Virus record (IMG/VR): IMGVR_UViG_3300012005_000009
Location: 1-29,103 of that record
DNA: 29,103 nt
DNA from: a virus
Reading direction: 5' to 3' (one strand)
Shown here: piece by piece, positions 8,418 through 15,267 of the stretch
How positions within the stretch are numbered: the first letter of the stretch is position 1
Layout: every line of letters begins with the position of its first letter
Translations under genes and position numbers: made by a program
The notes under the pieces: model-generated
Seen by the model: only the letters and a program-made list of their open reading frames with translations
The model's database searches: none
What the model was told of the DNA's origin: nothing

Positions 8418-8740
8418 ACCCCCCAAGAAATAGAAGCACCCATCTTCTGAGCTTCTCGAATCATCTCCATCAACGGAAATGCCCGTGAGAAGAAGCTGAC
8501 GCTTCCAACTTGGTCATGTGAATGATCAACCGCATGGTTCGTTGCGTCATCCTTGAGATGCTCAGTTGTAGAGTGTCCATGAGCGAACGAAGTCTCAATC
8601 TTAGTTAAAGCTTCACCTAACTCGGTAGCTTGAATAACTCCTTTATCAATTGACTTACCGAGAACGTCAAGGATTTTTTGAGCGTTGTCCTTGAACATCA
8701 TGATATCTGCTGCCGCTTTTGACTTGAAGGTGATTAGCAT
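8414..8740 (-). CDS. DUF1840-like protein
   Basis: A 108-residue protein starting MLITFKSKAAADIMMFKDNA and ending FPLMEMIREAQKMGASISWGV-like (the last part is residues 88-108). Both ends and the length fit the DUF1840 family as I remember it, a small uncharacterised family mainly of Betaproteobacteria. The middle is His-rich (HGHSTTEH, HAVDHSHDQ), which may bind metal. It starts one base after the stop of the upstream gene, so translation is coupled. Its presence suggests gene capture from a betaproteobacterial host. Confidence 0.7.
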   Translation of the reverse strand: MLITFKSKAAADIMMFKDNAQKILDVLGKSIDKGVIQATELGEALTKIETSFAHGHSTTEHLKDDATNHAVDHSHDQVGSVSFFSRAFPLMEMIREAQKMGASISWGV

Positions 8741-8741
8741 T

Positions 8742-8906
8742 TTATTTGACTAGAGTTGTTAGTAAGGTCAAGTAATCCTCGACCTCTTGGTTTGACATTT
8801 CAAAGAGATATTTGTTACAAATACCGCAGCGCTTCAATCGGATGTTTAGAATACAGCCGGCCAAAAGGTTTTCAACAGCATCTATTGACCAAGCTGTATC
8901 TGACAT
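8742..8906 (-). CDS. Small hypothetical protein
   Basis: A 54-residue protein starting at ATG 8906, one base after the thymidylate synthase stop (8908-8910). A longer frame to 8948 would overlap thyA by 41 bases and has no ribosome site. It contains LKRCGICNKYLF, a CxxC knuckle with only one more Cys (CILN), so a complete four-Cys zinc site is not visible. It lies between thyA and the DUF1840-like gene with one-base gaps on both sides. Confidence 0.6.
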   Translation of the reverse strand: MSDTAWSIDAVENLLAGCILNIRLKRCGICNKYLFEMSNQEVEDYLTLLTTLVK

Positions 8907-8907
8907 G

Positions 8908-9816
8908 TTATACCGCGATCGGTAGTTTAACGAAGGGATGTGATTCATACCCTATTATATCAAAATCTTCGATCTTGTATCCATCTATATCAATATTATC
9001 GGTGTTAATAAGAAGTTCAGTCTTACAATCCTTGGGAGGACATGTTGCCAAAACTTCCTTGATCGGTTCCAGGTGGTTGAGATAGATGTGTGCATCACCG
9101 TAGTTAATCTTCAGCTTACGTGGTTTCAACCCAGTAGCTCTAGCTAAAAGGTGAGTGAGCAGAGCATACTGAGAGATGTTAAACGGTCCACCTAGGCAAG
9201 TGTCCCAGCTCCTGATCGACATCATCAGGTCCAGGTGTCCATCATTAGATACGTAACATTGAAAATCTCGGTGGCAAGGTGGCAAACCCATCTCAGATAG
9301 GTGAGTTGGGTTCCAAGCGGTAACGATGTGGCGCCGACCTTCTGGATTCTTCTTGATCATCTCGATCAATTGTTTGACTTGATCGATATCTGGTTCTTTT
9401 GTCCAAACGTGACGAGGATGCTTTAGCTTTGGTGTATCTTCATCAAGTCCATCTTGTGGATTGCACTGCTCCATATCATCAGGTAGCGTAGTAACCCAAT
9501 CAGCTTTTCCTGGCCACTTCCTCCATTGAACACCATAGATCGGACCTAGGTTCCCTTGTTTATCGGCCCAGTCATCCCAGATCTTTACTCCATGGTCCTT
9601 GAGGTACTTGGTGTTTGGCTCTCCGCGGAGGAACCAAAGCATCTCGATGAAGGCGTGCTTAAATAGAGTTTTCTTAATGGTAACAAGTGGAAAGCTTTCT
9701 CGAAGGTCGAACTCCAGGTGACCACCAAAGATAGATTGAGTTCCAGTCCCAGTGCGATCGCCGCGGATCTCGCCTTCGTTGATGATCTTGTTTAATAGGT
9801 CTACGTATGGTTTCAT
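8908..9816 (-). CDS. thyA: Thymidylate synthase
   Basis: Converts dUMP to dTMP with methylene-tetrahydrofolate. The 302-residue reading starts at the ATG 9816 (MKPYVDLLNKIIN) because this aligns with the usual ThyA N-terminus; a GTG 24 bases upstream has no better ribosome site. Motifs: GDRTGTGTQSIFG near 19-31, the catalytic Cys181 in LPPCHRDFQCYV, RSWDTCLGGPFNISQYALL (202-220) for dUMP binding, and GDAHIYLNH near 240-248. All key positions are present, with a modest insertion around 105-140 compared with the 264-residue E. coli enzyme. It works with the dNMP kinase (15750) and the MazG-like gene (11319) in dNTP supply for replication. Confidence 0.95.
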   Translation of the reverse strand: MKPYVDLLNKIINEGEIRGDRTGTGTQSIFGGHLEFDLRESFPLVTIKKTLFKHAFIEMLWFLRGEPNTKYLKDHGVKIWDDWADKQGNLGPIYGVQWRKWPGKADWVTTLPDDMEQCNPQDGLDEDTPKLKHPRHVWTKEPDIDQVKQLIEMIKKNPEGRRHIVTAWNPTHLSEMGLPPCHRDFQCYVSNDGHLDLMMSIRSWDTCLGGPFNISQYALLTHLLARATGLKPRKLKINYGDAHIYLNHLEPIKEVLATCPPKDCKTELLINTDNIDIDGYKIEDFDIIGYESHPFVKLPIAV

Positions 9817-9823
9817 ATTTTGA

Positions 9824-10186
9824 TTAAATGTTAGGAACACCGTGTTTCTTGACTAGATCAGCCAAGATTCTCTTCTCTTCAGTTTCTTTCTTGAGCTTAC
9901 GCTTAATCGCCGCTGCTTTTCTAGCAACTTCCCTCTTATCTTCCTCTTGCTTTCGCTTCTTCTCTTCCTCGAGGAGAAAGGCCTTAAAGGTTGCTATGGT
10001 GCTAAACATCTCTTCAGTTGGTAATAGCTCAACCACTCTAAAGTTGTATACGTATTGAGCTCGAACAAGAAGAGCATATGTTTCTTCATCTACCTCTTCA
10101 AATTTACTCACATTGCTGACAACCATCTCGGTATGATCATAAGCGCATGATTTTTCGATGAATCTAATTAAGGCAATTTTTCTCAT
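9824..10186 (-). CDS. Coiled-coil hypothetical phage protein
   Basis: A 120-residue protein. The first 70 residues are a mixed fold; residues about 70-110 are an uninterrupted run of Lys, Glu, Arg and Ala (EEEKKRKQEEDKREVARKAA and onward), almost certainly a long charged helix or coiled coil. It starts one base after the stop of the upstream gene and ends 7 bases before thyA. Function unknown. Confidence 0.7.
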   Translation of the reverse strand: MRKIALIRFIEKSCAYDHTEMVVSNVSKFEEVDEETYALLVRAQYVYNFRVVELLPTEEMFSTIATFKAFLLEEEKKRKQEEDKREVARKAAAIKRKLKKETEEKRILADLVKKHGVPNI

Positions 10187-10187
10187 A

Positions 10188-10403
10188 TTAATTTAACGAT
10201 ATTTTTCTAGATTGTTTTAACAAGCAACGCTTGCAACGCCGCTCAGCCATCTCGATGTAAAAGTGATGATAGAATCCATCATCTCCTTGTGCATAATCTA
10301 GGTGTGTTAGGATGTCTTTATTCCACTTTGTCCAACTATGTAGCCTTAACTGGCAAAGAAGCTTTTTAAGATCTCGTCTAATATTTCTTAAATTTAACAT
10401 CAT
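10188..10403 (-). CDS. Small hypothetical protein with CxxC
   Basis: A 71-residue basic protein ending in AERRCKRCLLKQSRKISLN. The LHSWTKW block plus the RRCKRC knuckle recalls short phage proteins with a half zinc ribbon. Its start overlaps the end of the upstream gene by 26 bases, and an alternative ATG lies one codon later. No clear ribosome site is seen. Function unknown. Confidence 0.6.
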   Translation of the reverse strand: MMLNLRNIRRDLKKLLCQLRLHSWTKWNKDILTHLDYAQGDDGFYHHFYIEMAERRCKRCLLKQSRKISLN

Positions 10404-10692
10404 AGCATGGAGGACGATTTTTGCGATTATATTCAGTTATAATAACGCGGTAATATGGAATTTGATCTTTGGCACCGACTATGTCAAATTCAGGCGAAGC
10501 AAAGAGCCCGATGTTCAAACCAATAACGTGTGATTGGACTTTTTTCATTAGCTGCAGCCTTCTGCTGAGATGGTCTTGCAGATCGTCGTCGCAGTCTTCA
10601 ATGAACTCATCGGTATAATTAATAAAACCCATGCGTTGTTCTATTATTGCGATTGGAAAGCTAACCTTCTTTCCAAATTCATCTGTTTTCAT
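10378..10692 (-). CDS. Hypothetical phage protein
   Basis: A 104-residue soluble protein with an acidic patch (EFIEDCDDDLQDH) and a tail IPYYRVIITEYNRKNRPPCY. No recognised domain. Its ATG overlaps the stop of the gene before it (ATGA), and its end overlaps the next gene by 26 bases, typical of a packed phage operon. Confidence 0.65.
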   Translation of the reverse strand: MKTDEFGKKVSFPIAIIEQRMGFINYTDEFIEDCDDDLQDHLSRRLQLMKKVQSHVIGLNIGLFASPEFDIVGAKDQIPYYRVIITEYNRKNRPPCYDVKFKKY

Positions 10693-11093
10693 ATCGGACC
10701 CAACCCCATCGCGTCGCGCCGCAGATTAGTTAACCTTCGGCTAAATATACCACGAACGAATACCTCATGGTCTCCACCAACCCTACAATATAACGGCATC
10801 TCAGAAGCCATCCAGGATGGATATGGGAATGGAAGTGGAGTCAATGGAGGAACTACCACCCAGTTAACAGGAACCCCAGATGAATTAAAGATTCCTTGAC
10901 CTAAGATACCAAGGTCGGCTAGGTCAAAAGAGTCCTGGATATGATTATGAATCTGTGGAGGTGGTGCAATGAATCCATAAGTCACCCCGTAGCTATTAAT
11001 AGCCGTAGCAGGTGAAGGTTGAGGTGTATCATCATCTTCTGGAATTTCTCTTGAAATAGCGAGATCATCTAACGTTAATTCATCTGCATTCAT
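10689..11093 (-). CDS. Pro-rich hypothetical phage protein
   Basis: A 134-residue protein with an acidic N-terminus (MNADELTLDDLAISREIPED), Pro-rich low-complexity middle (APPPQIHNH, VVPPLTPLPFPYPSW) and a basic C-terminus (IFSRRLTNLRRDAMGLGPI). Little regular fold is expected in the middle, so a linker or assembly role is possible. It is joined by ATGA overlaps to the genes on both sides. Function unknown. Confidence 0.65.
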   Translation of the reverse strand: MNADELTLDDLAISREIPEDDDTPQPSPATAINSYGVTYGFIAPPPQIHNHIQDSFDLADLGILGQGIFNSSGVPVNWVVVPPLTPLPFPYPSWMASEMPLYCRVGGDHEVFVRGIFSRRLTNLRRDAMGLGPI

Positions 11094-11338
11094 GACATTA
11101 TTTTCTTTAGAAGCTTGACAAAGATACCTTTGTGCTTGTTATAGATCCGACGAACATAAAATCCCCTAATGATGCTGGCCACCGTAAAGATAACGGTGAT
11201 AAGGATGTTTTGTCCGGCGGTAGGGTGAATCCCAATTACAAAGGGGACGATCATAAATTGAATGATCATCGCCACAATAAAACCCGTGCCGACGCTGACC
11301 AGGGTTTCTTCTAAGCTCTCAAGCTTCGATTGTTCCAT
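11090..11338 (-). CDS. Small membrane protein, DUF7220-like
   Basis: An 82-residue protein with two hydrophobic segments (about 15-37 and 44-60) and a positively charged end (YVRRIYNKHK...). The opening MEQSKLESLEETLVSVGTGF and the TAGQNILITVIFTVASIIRG block resemble a small phage membrane family I recall as DUF7220. It probably sits in the inner membrane with both ends in the cytoplasm. It overlaps the end of the MazG-like gene by 20 bases and the next gene by 4. Confidence 0.7.
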   Translation of the reverse strand: MEQSKLESLEETLVSVGTGFIVAMIIQFMIVPFVIGIHPTAGQNILITVIFTVASIIRGFYVRRIYNKHKGIFVKLLKKIMS

Positions 11339-11993
11339 TATTTATCCGTAAGTAACTAGCAATTAACTCTTCTGTCCGAGGTGGAATCCATCCTTCTGGT
11401 TTGAACACGTCTAGAGTCGAGCTTCGTTTTGATTGTGTAGCTGAAGTAGCTCGTTCCTTTGACATGTTAGCACGTTGAACGTCAGCCCACATCTCATCCC
11501 ATTGTTCATTAGTGAGATCCATCTTTGTAGATGCGAACATGCAGTTTAGGTAGATTGAGGCTAAAGCACGCTTAATGATATCAGCGTTATTAACTTCGCT
11601 AGCGTCAATGTACATCTCAATGTTGCTGTTGATGTTAGCGATGAAGCTTGAATTATCAGCTGGTGTTAGGAAGTGTGGATTTCCTGTTGGCGTTAAGTTA
11701 GGAGACTCGAGACCAGCAGCTTTGTGGTCAAAATCGAGGATTTCGTCAAACTTATCAAAACCGATGCCATGGAATAGTGCGGTGCCGCAAGTGATATAGA
11801 CGAGGTCGATCAGTGAATCGACTGCGGTACCAAGGTCATTGGCTGAGCATGAGTCTACATACTCTGTTAGCTCTTCGTAGAAGAACTTTACTCGGAAGTC
11901 GAAGACATTCCGGTTTAAAAAGGTAAAGTCTGAGGGAATCTCAAGGCCAAACTTATTGTGGAAGAGTTGAACGTCTCTGCAGTAATGTGACAT
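11319..11993 (-). CDS. MazG-type nucleotide pyrophosphohydrolase-like protein
   Basis: A 224-residue protein. The ATG at 11993 is chosen over a TTG at 12008 because AAGGA lies 7 bases before it. Residues 36-80 carry the all-alpha pyrophosphohydrolase signature: FFYEELTEY (Glu41 and Glu44, EXXE) and TAVDSLIDLVYITCGTALF (Asp59, Asp63), the metal-binding acids. Family members hydrolyse NTPs or dNTPs to monophosphates and can lower ppGpp or clear odd nucleotides. The C-terminal half (about 130-224) is an extension with no motif I know. The leader may form a hairpin over the ribosome site (see the inverted repeat 11993-12051). Confidence 0.75.
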   Translation of the reverse strand: MSHYCRDVQLFHNKFGLEIPSDFTFLNRNVFDFRVKFFYEELTEYVDSCSANDLGTAVDSLIDLVYITCGTALFHGIGFDKFDEILDFDHKAAGLESPNLTPTGNPHFLTPADNSSFIANINSNIEMYIDASEVNNADIIKRALASIYLNCMFASTKMDLTNEQWDEMWADVQRANMSKERATSATQSKRSSTLDVFKPEGWIPPRTEELIASYLRINNGTIEA

Positions 11994-12051
11994 AAAATAG
12001 TCCTTCAAAGAAGAAACTATTTTATCCTAAATTTCCTCTTGGACTATTTTA
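11993..12051 (-). promoter_or_regulatory. Inverted repeat able to hide the MazG-like ribosome site
   Basis: On the minus strand TAAAATAGTCC (12041-12051) is perfectly complementary to GGACTATTTTA (11993-12003), which contains part of the Shine-Dalgarno and the first base of the ATG. A second partial copy, TAAAATAGT (12016-12024), can pair with the same target. The two possible hairpins would compete for the ribosome site. This fills the 72-base gap between genes. Confidence 0.45.
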
Positions 12052-12065
12052 ATATAAAAATACAG

Positions 12066-12389
12066 CTACCATTCGATCCAAACTACCAAATCTTCATCGC
12101 CGAATTCAGCGAGAAATAGCCGCGTAATTTCTTTCTGCCATTCATGTTCACACATCTCAAGAAGGTTAGAGAAGTTAATCGATTCTTCACCTCCATTGCT
12201 AACCTCATCCCAAATTGTTAGCATAAAGTGCCAATAATCTTGGTATTCTGTATCCTCCCACCCTGGCAGCGCATTTTTATATTTTCCTGCATAATCTCGA
12301 ACGTTGATCTTGTACTTTTTCTCAACGTAGTCGACCATCTCATGCCAATCATATAATGCTGGACGGGTTTTTTGTTTTGGTTTTTCCAT
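12066..12389 (-). CDS. Hypothetical phage protein
   Basis: A 107-residue acidic protein rich in Trp, Glu and Asp (YDWHEMVDYVEKKY, GWEDTEYQDYWHF, FGDEDLVVWIEW). Predicted soluble and mostly helical. No domain recognised; the strong acidity could suit DNA mimicry, but this is only composition. It lies 5 bases after the upstream exported-protein gene. Confidence 0.65.
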   Translation of the reverse strand: MEKPKQKTRPALYDWHEMVDYVEKKYKINVRDYAGKYKNALPGWEDTEYQDYWHFMLTIWDEVSNGGEESINFSNLLEMCEHEWQKEITRLFLAEFGDEDLVVWIEW

Positions 12390-12394
12390 ATTAG

Positions 12395-12691
12395 TTATTT
12401 TGACACTTCCATAACGATATAAACGTGATCTGGAGTAATTGCCACACCTGTGCTAATCAGAGTTTTATATCCCAATGCAGTTGCATAATCTGCTGGGCTC
12501 GCTTCATCAAATCTAGTTAAACCTGGAAGCCCGCCTCGTGGAAGCATACACTTCCCTCCTCCAGATTGGAGACAAACGATAACGCTATGAGAATCAGAGC
12601 TAACGACCTGACCTGTAGTTGACTGTGATGTCGTGATTTTTGCAAATGAGATAGATGAGAGCAAAAGGAGAATGAGAGGTAGTTTTTTCAT
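12395..12691 (-). CDS. Small exported protein
   Basis: A 98-residue protein with a classic signal peptide: MKK start, a hydrophobic core LPLILLLLSSISF and a likely cut after SFA. The ATG at 12691 is preferred over a GTG at 12697, with GAAAG upstream. The mature part of about 80 residues has two Cys (VCLQSGGGKC) suited to a disulphide in the periplasm. No domain recognised. It is one of three genes with signal peptides in this window (also 15268 and 18541). Confidence 0.7.
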   Translation of the reverse strand: MKKLPLILLLLSSISFAKITTSQSTTGQVVSSDSHSVIVCLQSGGGKCMLPRGGLPGLTRFDEASPADYATALGYKTLISTGVAITPDHVYIVMEVSK

Positions 12692-12731
12692 AGACACTTT
12701 CTTTTCTTAAAGTTGACATAGAAAATCATAA

Positions 12732-13475
12732 TTATACGATCTCACCATCACCGATCTCCGAGTGCTTGTACTTCAAAATGGTTAGCCAATTGTTGGAATC
12801 GGCGTGTTCTTTCAGAGCCTTCATCAAAGATTCAAGATCTGATCGCTCTTGATTCGGATTGAAGTTGACGTTAACGGTCGCCGTCGTATCATTGTAGAAC
12901 ACGGCAGTCGACAAGATGACCTGGGTGCGAACCACTACAGCGTCGGCCTTAGGATCATACTCAATGGTCGGAGTCTTGATCGCATTGAGGCGCCAGCCTC
13001 GACGTCCCTTGACGCGAGACTTTTCAGCCCAAGTCTTGAGAACTTCGCGAAGCTGGGTACGATACGGACGGAAATCTTCGACGTTGTCAACATTAGTGAT
13101 GAGCTTCAGGTCAATGATCGACAGCTCCTTCGTGTCATCGGCCTTATTTGGGAATTGACCTGGTTGAGTCATGATCAAATTTCGAGTTGACAACGTATGG
13201 AGCGTCGAGTTGGTCGACATCTCAACGATCGCGTTGTGTTGCTTCTCGGTGACGATCTCCTTGAATGAGGAGAACTTCTCCATCGAGCCGACGGTGTCAA
13301 AGGAGCTTTCCTTGGTGAGGTCGAAGCCACGAATAACGAATGGTTTTGCAGATGATTTCTTTGAAGACATGGTAGATTTCCTTATAGCGTTATGAAATTC
13401 TTTGCGCAAGCGATCAATTCCTTCTTTGGTAGCGGGCGCTGTTGCAGGGATGAAATATGGTTTTGTTGACTTCAC
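12732..13475 (-). CDS. Hypothetical protein downstream of the PARP gene
   Basis: A 247-residue soluble protein. The GTG at 13475 overlaps the PARP stop (GTGA), which would couple translation. An internal ATG at 13370 (MSSKKSSAKPFVIRGFDLT) has a good AAGGA 8 bases upstream, so a 212-residue form may also be made or be the only one. The N-terminal part (KPYFIPATAPATKEGIDRL) still reads like real coding sequence. The C-terminal half has beta-strand-like repeats of Thr and Val (DAVVVRTQVILSTAVFYND). No domain recognised. Being directly coupled to PARP, it may act with or on it. Confidence 0.65.
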   Translation of the reverse strand: MKSTKPYFIPATAPATKEGIDRLRKEFHNAIRKSTMSSKKSSAKPFVIRGFDLTKESSFDTVGSMEKFSSFKEIVTEKQHNAIVEMSTNSTLHTLSTRNLIMTQPGQFPNKADDTKELSIIDLKLITNVDNVEDFRPYRTQLREVLKTWAEKSRVKGRRGWRLNAIKTPTIEYDPKADAVVVRTQVILSTAVFYNDTTATVNVNFNPNQERSDLESLMKALKEHADSNNWLTILKYKHSEIGDGEIV

Positions 13476-14809
13476 TTTTTGTCAAACTCAACTAGGTAAC
13501 GCAAGTTGGCTTGGCTGGTGCGATAAACGATCATCTCATTATTCATCACACCGGACTTTCCTCCGACGGCGAAGGTTGAATCAAACCCGCGCTTTGGTAG
13601 TGTTTCATAAGAAGCTTTTGGTGTATATGGGTTACCCATAGCAACATCAGCTAAGAACATGAAGCAGTTGTTATCACGAGAACCGCGATCCCAGTAGCCA
13701 TAGGCGTAATTAAGAGATTTTGACGATTGATCTGAGAAGTAGAGTCCGTCTCCGAACAAGCGACCAGTAACGTGGATGGATCCACCTGACTTTGGAACGA
13801 TAAGGAAGTTCTTCAAGATCGACAGTACATTGAAGACGCGAGTACCATGCCACAAAAGCTGAATGTTACCAAGCTTAGCTCCATCGGTCTCAAAAGCGTC
13901 ATGAGCCGCGTTATGCTTTACCTCATAGAACCGAATTGGCTTCAGGTGAGCAGATTCATGGCTCTTATTAACATTGTCAAAGTACATCTTCTCGATCATC
14001 TTGATGATCTTCGGATCAGTCACCAACTTCAGGTCTGTGTTGAACAGCTCCGGAGCGGCTGCAACTGTTGAAGCAACAGCACCCTTGAGAGCGGCTTCCT
14101 TACGCGCGGTTGCCATGTCAGCAGACGCTTCAAGCTGATCAAGCAACGTATTTTGACGTTGCAGACCGATGTCATCGGTCACAAAAGTACGATACCATCC
14201 GCGTCCGTGGGCGACGGTCTGTGGAACCAGCATCAGGTAGTTATCGAGGAGCTTGATGAAGGAGCGATTGTCAAGGTCATGAGCTTGAACGTACGGAGCA
14301 AGGTCATTGAGGAAGATACGAGCTTCATTGATGTTATCCTTGGTGACAACACCCATCGCCGTTTTAATCAGGCCAGACGAATCGATGTTCATCGCTCCAC
14401 CAGAAGCCTTATGAAGTTCATGCTTATTAGCTTCTACGAGCCGAGTTACCAAGCTGACTAGTTCAACGTCTTTCTTGGCCAATTGGGAAATAGCAGCTTC
14501 TTTGACGGCGGCCTTAGATAGGTCTGGTCCGGTAGGTCCAGAGACAATTCCTTCGTCTAAGACAGGAATTTCCTTGTAGGGGGCTTTGTATGAGGGAGTA
14601 CCTTCTTTGCCGCGACCGTTGAGCTTTTCTCGGATCTTTCGATCTAGGTCTGATTTATTCTTTGGTGCTTCTACGTTCTTGGTCTTACCCATCCGACCAT
14701 AGGTAGCGACATAGGTGTCGTCGTCAAAGAGTTGATATTCCCAGAACTTTGCGTTGTTGTTTTCGCCGTCAAAGCAGACGAATTTACGGTGTTCAACTAG
14801 ATTTGCCAT
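13472..14809 (-). CDS. WGR-domain poly(ADP-ribose) polymerase-like protein
   Basis: A 445-residue protein with the order of eukaryotic PARP1: a WGR domain (residues about 8-80, with FWEYQLF...YVATYGRMGKTKN, YGR in place of WGR), a helical regulatory-type region (about 105-250) and an ADP-ribosyltransferase domain (about 280-445). The H-Y-E catalytic triad is complete: His321 in LLWHGTR, Tyr357 in FGDGLYFSDQSSKSLNYA, and Glu425 in NNEMIVYRTSQANLRYL. Members transfer ADP-ribose from NAD onto proteins or nucleic acids, and the Glu allows chains. T4 has Alt and ModA/B, which are of a different type. The ATG at 14809 is preferred over TTG 14824. A perfect late promoter lies 67 bases upstream. Confidence 0.9.
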   Translation of the reverse strand: MANLVEHRKFVCFDGENNNAKFWEYQLFDDDTYVATYGRMGKTKNVEAPKNKSDLDRKIREKLNGRGKEGTPSYKAPYKEIPVLDEGIVSGPTGPDLSKAAVKEAAISQLAKKDVELVSLVTRLVEANKHELHKASGGAMNIDSSGLIKTAMGVVTKDNINEARIFLNDLAPYVQAHDLDNRSFIKLLDNYLMLVPQTVAHGRGWYRTFVTDDIGLQRQNTLLDQLEASADMATARKEAALKGAVASTVAAAPELFNTDLKLVTDPKIIKMIEKMYFDNVNKSHESAHLKPIRFYEVKHNAAHDAFETDGAKLGNIQLLWHGTRVFNVLSILKNFLIVPKSGGSIHVTGRLFGDGLYFSDQSSKSLNYAYGYWDRGSRDNNCFMFLADVAMGNPYTPKASYETLPKRGFDSTFAVGGKSGVMNNEMIVYRTSQANLRYLVEFDKK

Positions 14810-14852
14810 TATGATTCCGATCAATTATTAGGTTAATTCAATTATTCAAGAG

Positions 14853-14867
14853 GCAACCATTGGTTGC
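14853..14867 (-). promoter_or_regulatory. Hairpin at the predicted 5' end of the PARP transcript
   Basis: GCAACC and GGTTGC form a perfect 6-base stem with a 3-base loop. The late promoter at 14876-14883 would start the RNA near 14869, so the hairpin would sit at the very 5' end. Such caps often slow decay of phage mRNAs. No T-run follows, so it is not a terminator. Confidence 0.4.
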
Positions 14868-14875
14868 AACAGATA

Positions 14876-14883
14876 TATTTATA
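14876..14883 (-). promoter_or_regulatory. T4-type late promoter for the PARP gene
   Basis: An exact TATAAATA on the minus strand, 67 bases before the PARP ATG, overlapping the last codons of the gene at 14879-15208. It is one of only three exact copies seen in this window, each placed before a gene start. Confidence 0.68.
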
Positions 14884-15208
14884 ATTTAACTAATTCACCG
14901 TGAATCAAGTCGTCTAATTCTTGAATGTATCGCCTCATCTCTAAGATGATCTTCTTTCGAACAAATGCACTTAGAACGCTTTCCATCTTATAAAGCTTTT
15001 CAATAGCTTCATATTTCTTATGAGAAAGTGTTCTATAAGTTATCAACTCTCGTTTTAGATGCAACCCGTCAACTACTTGTTGAGCTGCAGAACCATCGGT
15101 GAAAATTAAGACGAAGTTACGAGTGTCAGATGGGTCAATGAGTTGCTTTATGACGGATAATTCTTTCTCTTGCGTGTGAGAAGCTGTGATCCATTTTCCA
15201 GCTAACAT
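14879..15208 (-). CDS. Hypothetical phage protein
   Basis: A 109-residue soluble protein with a mixed N-terminal half (IDPSDTRNFVLIFTDGSAAQQ) and a basic, helical C-terminal half (HKKYEAIEKLYKMESVLSAF onward). No domain recognised. The ATG has GGGAT upstream. A TTTACA/TACAAT promoter with a 17-base spacer precedes it at 15239-15267. Confidence 0.65.
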   Translation of the reverse strand: MLAGKWITASHTQEKELSVIKQLIDPSDTRNFVLIFTDGSAAQQVVDGLHLKRELITYRTLSHKKYEAIEKLYKMESVLSAFVRKKIILEMRRYIQELDDLIHGELVKL

Positions 15209-15238
15209 TTGATATCCCAGTTGTTATTCCAAGTAGTT

Positions 15239-15267
15239 ATTGTAACTCAGCTCTCTTCAAATGTAAA
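15239..15267 (-). promoter_or_regulatory. Sigma70-like promoter for the gene at 14879-15208
   Basis: On the minus strand TTTACA (15262-15267) and TACAAT (15239-15244) are spaced by exactly 17 bases, each box one mismatch from consensus. It occupies the 59-base gap after the exported nuclease gene. Confidence 0.55.
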
